6,554 nt of DNA. It comes from Cycloclasticus sp. Its GTDB lineage: Bacteria > Pseudomonadota > Gammaproteobacteria > Methylococcales > Cycloclasticaceae. Under the pieces are notes generated by a model, which saw nothing but the letters and a program-made list of their open reading frames with translations, did not search any database and was not told the origin of the DNA. How positions within the stretch are numbered: the first letter of the stretch is position 1; every line of letters begins with the position of its first letter. Below are positions 5,346-6,554 of the stretch, in pieces. The position numbers were made by a program, and so were the translations under genes. The stretch covers positions 1 through 6,554 of the forward strand of contig JAESRY010000041.1 of NCBI GenBank assembly GCA_016764415.1, in the 5' to 3' direction.

Positions 5346-6554
5346 TTACTTAATAGCGAGCTTTATTTTCTTGTAATACTCCTTCGCATAATTTTCTAAC
5401 AGGTTTTTATTTGTCGCTGCATTTGTATTTTTAACGGTTAAAGACATCCGTGCCAACTCAATGCTTGCTTCTATATTTTCTGACACCACCCCAGATGCGC
5501 CAAGCCTTTGCAGCTCAATGCACTCAGATGAGTTCTGCCCTCTTACATAAATCAATAAGTCAGGATTTGATGTGCGTAATGAAGAAACGATTAATTTAGA
5601 CGATTTAATGTCATTAATAGTGATAATAATCGTCGATGTGTCTTCTGCGCCAACAGAATCAAGTAACGCCTTATCACACACATCCCCATAAAACACCGGG
5701 TGTCCTTTAGCCCTTGATTCGTTGACGATTGAAGGGTCAATATCTATTGCCACGAAAGGCTGGCCAGCTTGAGTTAGTATGTCTCCAACTCGATGGCCTA
5801 CTCGACCAAATCCAGCAATAACGGTTGGGCCTAATTTTGGCTGTTCAAAATCAGCTTTATTACTTGATTTGTTCTTGTTTAAAATTCGCTGTGCCCAACT
5901 TGCTAACGCAGGTGTAATAAGCAAACTGAGTAAAATAACCAGTAATAATTGTTGATGTACGGATGTATCTAAAACGCCTGATTGTACCGACAAGGAAAAT
6001 AAAACCAGGGCAAACTCGCCGCTTTGCGCCAAGATGACTGCGACTGCAAGGCTTTTACCTTTGCTCAATCCAAACATGTAGACAAGTGGGAAAAGAAGAA
6101 TTATTTTAACGGCAATGAGGGTAGCTACTAACCCCAACGATAAAAGGGGCTTTTCAAGCAGCAAACCTAAATTTAAAGACATACCCATCGACATAAAGAA
6201 CAGCCCTAACAATAACCCTCTAAATGGTTTTATTTCGCTGACAACTTGGTGCTTATACGATGAATCCGACATGAGCATGCCTGCTACAAAAGCCCCCATT
6301 GCCATTGATAAGCCAATCTCTTCTGCAATAAGTGATACACCTAACACGATAAGAATGGCTGATGCTGTAAACACCTCAGGTATCTTTGTTAAGGCTATGC
6401 GGTGAAGAATCGGGTGTAAAAAATAACGTCCCGTTAAAATAACAACCGCAAGAATGGCTAGTGACTCGGCTATCGCTATACCTACATCATCACCAATACT
6501 TAGTGTTGGCATCGCAAGTAGCGAAACTAGAGCCAACATCGGAACGACTGCTAA
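5346..6554 (-). CDS. KefB/KefC-like monovalent cation:proton antiporter (CPA2), N-terminus beyond window
   Basis: The visible 402 residues are the C-terminal part of an inner-membrane CPA2 antiporter; K+ efflux in exchange for H+ is the role of the Kef branch. The frame continues to the right edge (LAVVP precedes the first in-window Met and matches the FQD-(L/I)AV-(V/I)P-M region of Kef proteins), so roughly 150 N-terminal residues are missing. Numbered from that Met at 6539: transport helices to about 220, with the Kef-like blocks VFTASAILIVLG, AMGAFVAGMLM, KPFRGLLLGLFFMSMGMSLN and QSGEFALVLFS (172-182); then a linker; then a TrkA-N/RCK nucleotide-binding domain with VIAGFGRVGHRVG (240-252), an acidic strand end AIDIDP and FYGDVCDKALLDSVGAE. 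The tail after the RCK domain is short (about 30 residues, Lys-rich). Whether it is glutathione-gated cannot be told. It appears separate from the operon on its left. Confidence 0.88.
   Translation of the reverse strand, partial: LAVVPMLALVSLLAMPTLSIGDDVGIAIAESLAILAVVILTGRYFLHPILHRIALTKIPEVFTASAILIVLGVSLIAEEIGLSMAMGAFVAGMLMSDSSYKHQVVSEIKPFRGLLLGLFFMSMGMSLNLGLLLEKPLLSLGLVATLIAVKIILLFPLVYMFGLSKGKSLAVAVILAQSGEFALVLFSLSVQSGVLDTSVHQQLLLVILLSLLITPALASWAQRILNKNKSSNKADFEQPKLGPTVIAGFGRVGHRVGDILTQAGQPFVAIDIDPSIVNESRAKGHPVFYGDVCDKALLDSVGAEDTSTIIITINDIKSSKLIVSSLRTSNPDLLIYVRGQNSSECIELQRLGASGVVSENIEASIELARMSLTVKNTNAATNKNLLENYAKEYYKKIKLAIK

Noticed and set aside
6115..6405. Plus-strand open frame opposite the antiporter gene
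   Set aside because: It is a shadow of conserved Kef transmembrane coding sequence.
1..6554. CRISPR arrays, tRNA or rRNA genes, toxin-antitoxin or phage-defence genes
   Set aside because: No regularly spaced repeats, RNA gene signatures or such protein families were seen on either strand.

Overview
The window looks like low-GC chromosomal DNA of a marine-type gammaproteobacterium (Alteromonadales-like: Pseudoalteromonas, Colwellia, Shewanella or a relative). This is inferred from the A+T-rich sequence, the Kef-type antiporter, the outer-membrane protein with a small PstS-like protein and a GGDEF-EAL protein, and the IS5-family remnant. No rRNA, tRNA or marker gene fixes the taxon. All intact genes lie on the minus strand.

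Layout, left to right. (1) 1-471 is the right end of an IS5-family insertion sequence. Its transposase frame is open at the left edge, lacks the block that carries the catalytic Glu, and is followed by a recognisable right terminal repeat. (2) 516-1298 (minus) encodes an exported, acidic, Ala/Glu-rich, probably coiled-coil protein of unknown function. Its 3' end has been damaged: past the present stop the DNA still encodes a Lys-every-fourth-residue tail, broken by two compensating one-base shifts and then cut off by the IS end. (3) 1299-1718 is a gene-poor gap with the promoter of that gene, a strong intrinsic terminator for the operon on its right, and a possible plus-strand coding relic. 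(4) 5203-1719 (minus) is a tight three-gene operon: outer-membrane beta-barrel protein, small periplasmic PstS-like binding protein, then an inner-membrane HAMP-GGDEF-EAL enzyme with complete catalytic motifs. A good sigma70-type promoter precedes it. (5) 5346-6554 (minus) is the C-terminal two thirds of a KefB/KefC-like cation:proton antiporter that runs off the right edge.

The most coherent system is the three-gene operon. A plausible reading is an envelope-spanning sensor: a ligand crosses the outer membrane through or near the barrel protein, is bound by the periplasmic protein, and is reported to the periplasmic domain of the GGDEF-EAL protein, which makes or degrades cyclic di-GMP. The NspS-MbaA pair of Vibrio cholerae is a known precedent for a periplasmic binding protein controlling such an enzyme; extending it here is inference. 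A 27-nt terminator-like sequence (23/27 identical) occurs on both sides of this operon in the same orientation. The other point of interest is the damaged tetrapeptide-repeat tail of the exported protein.
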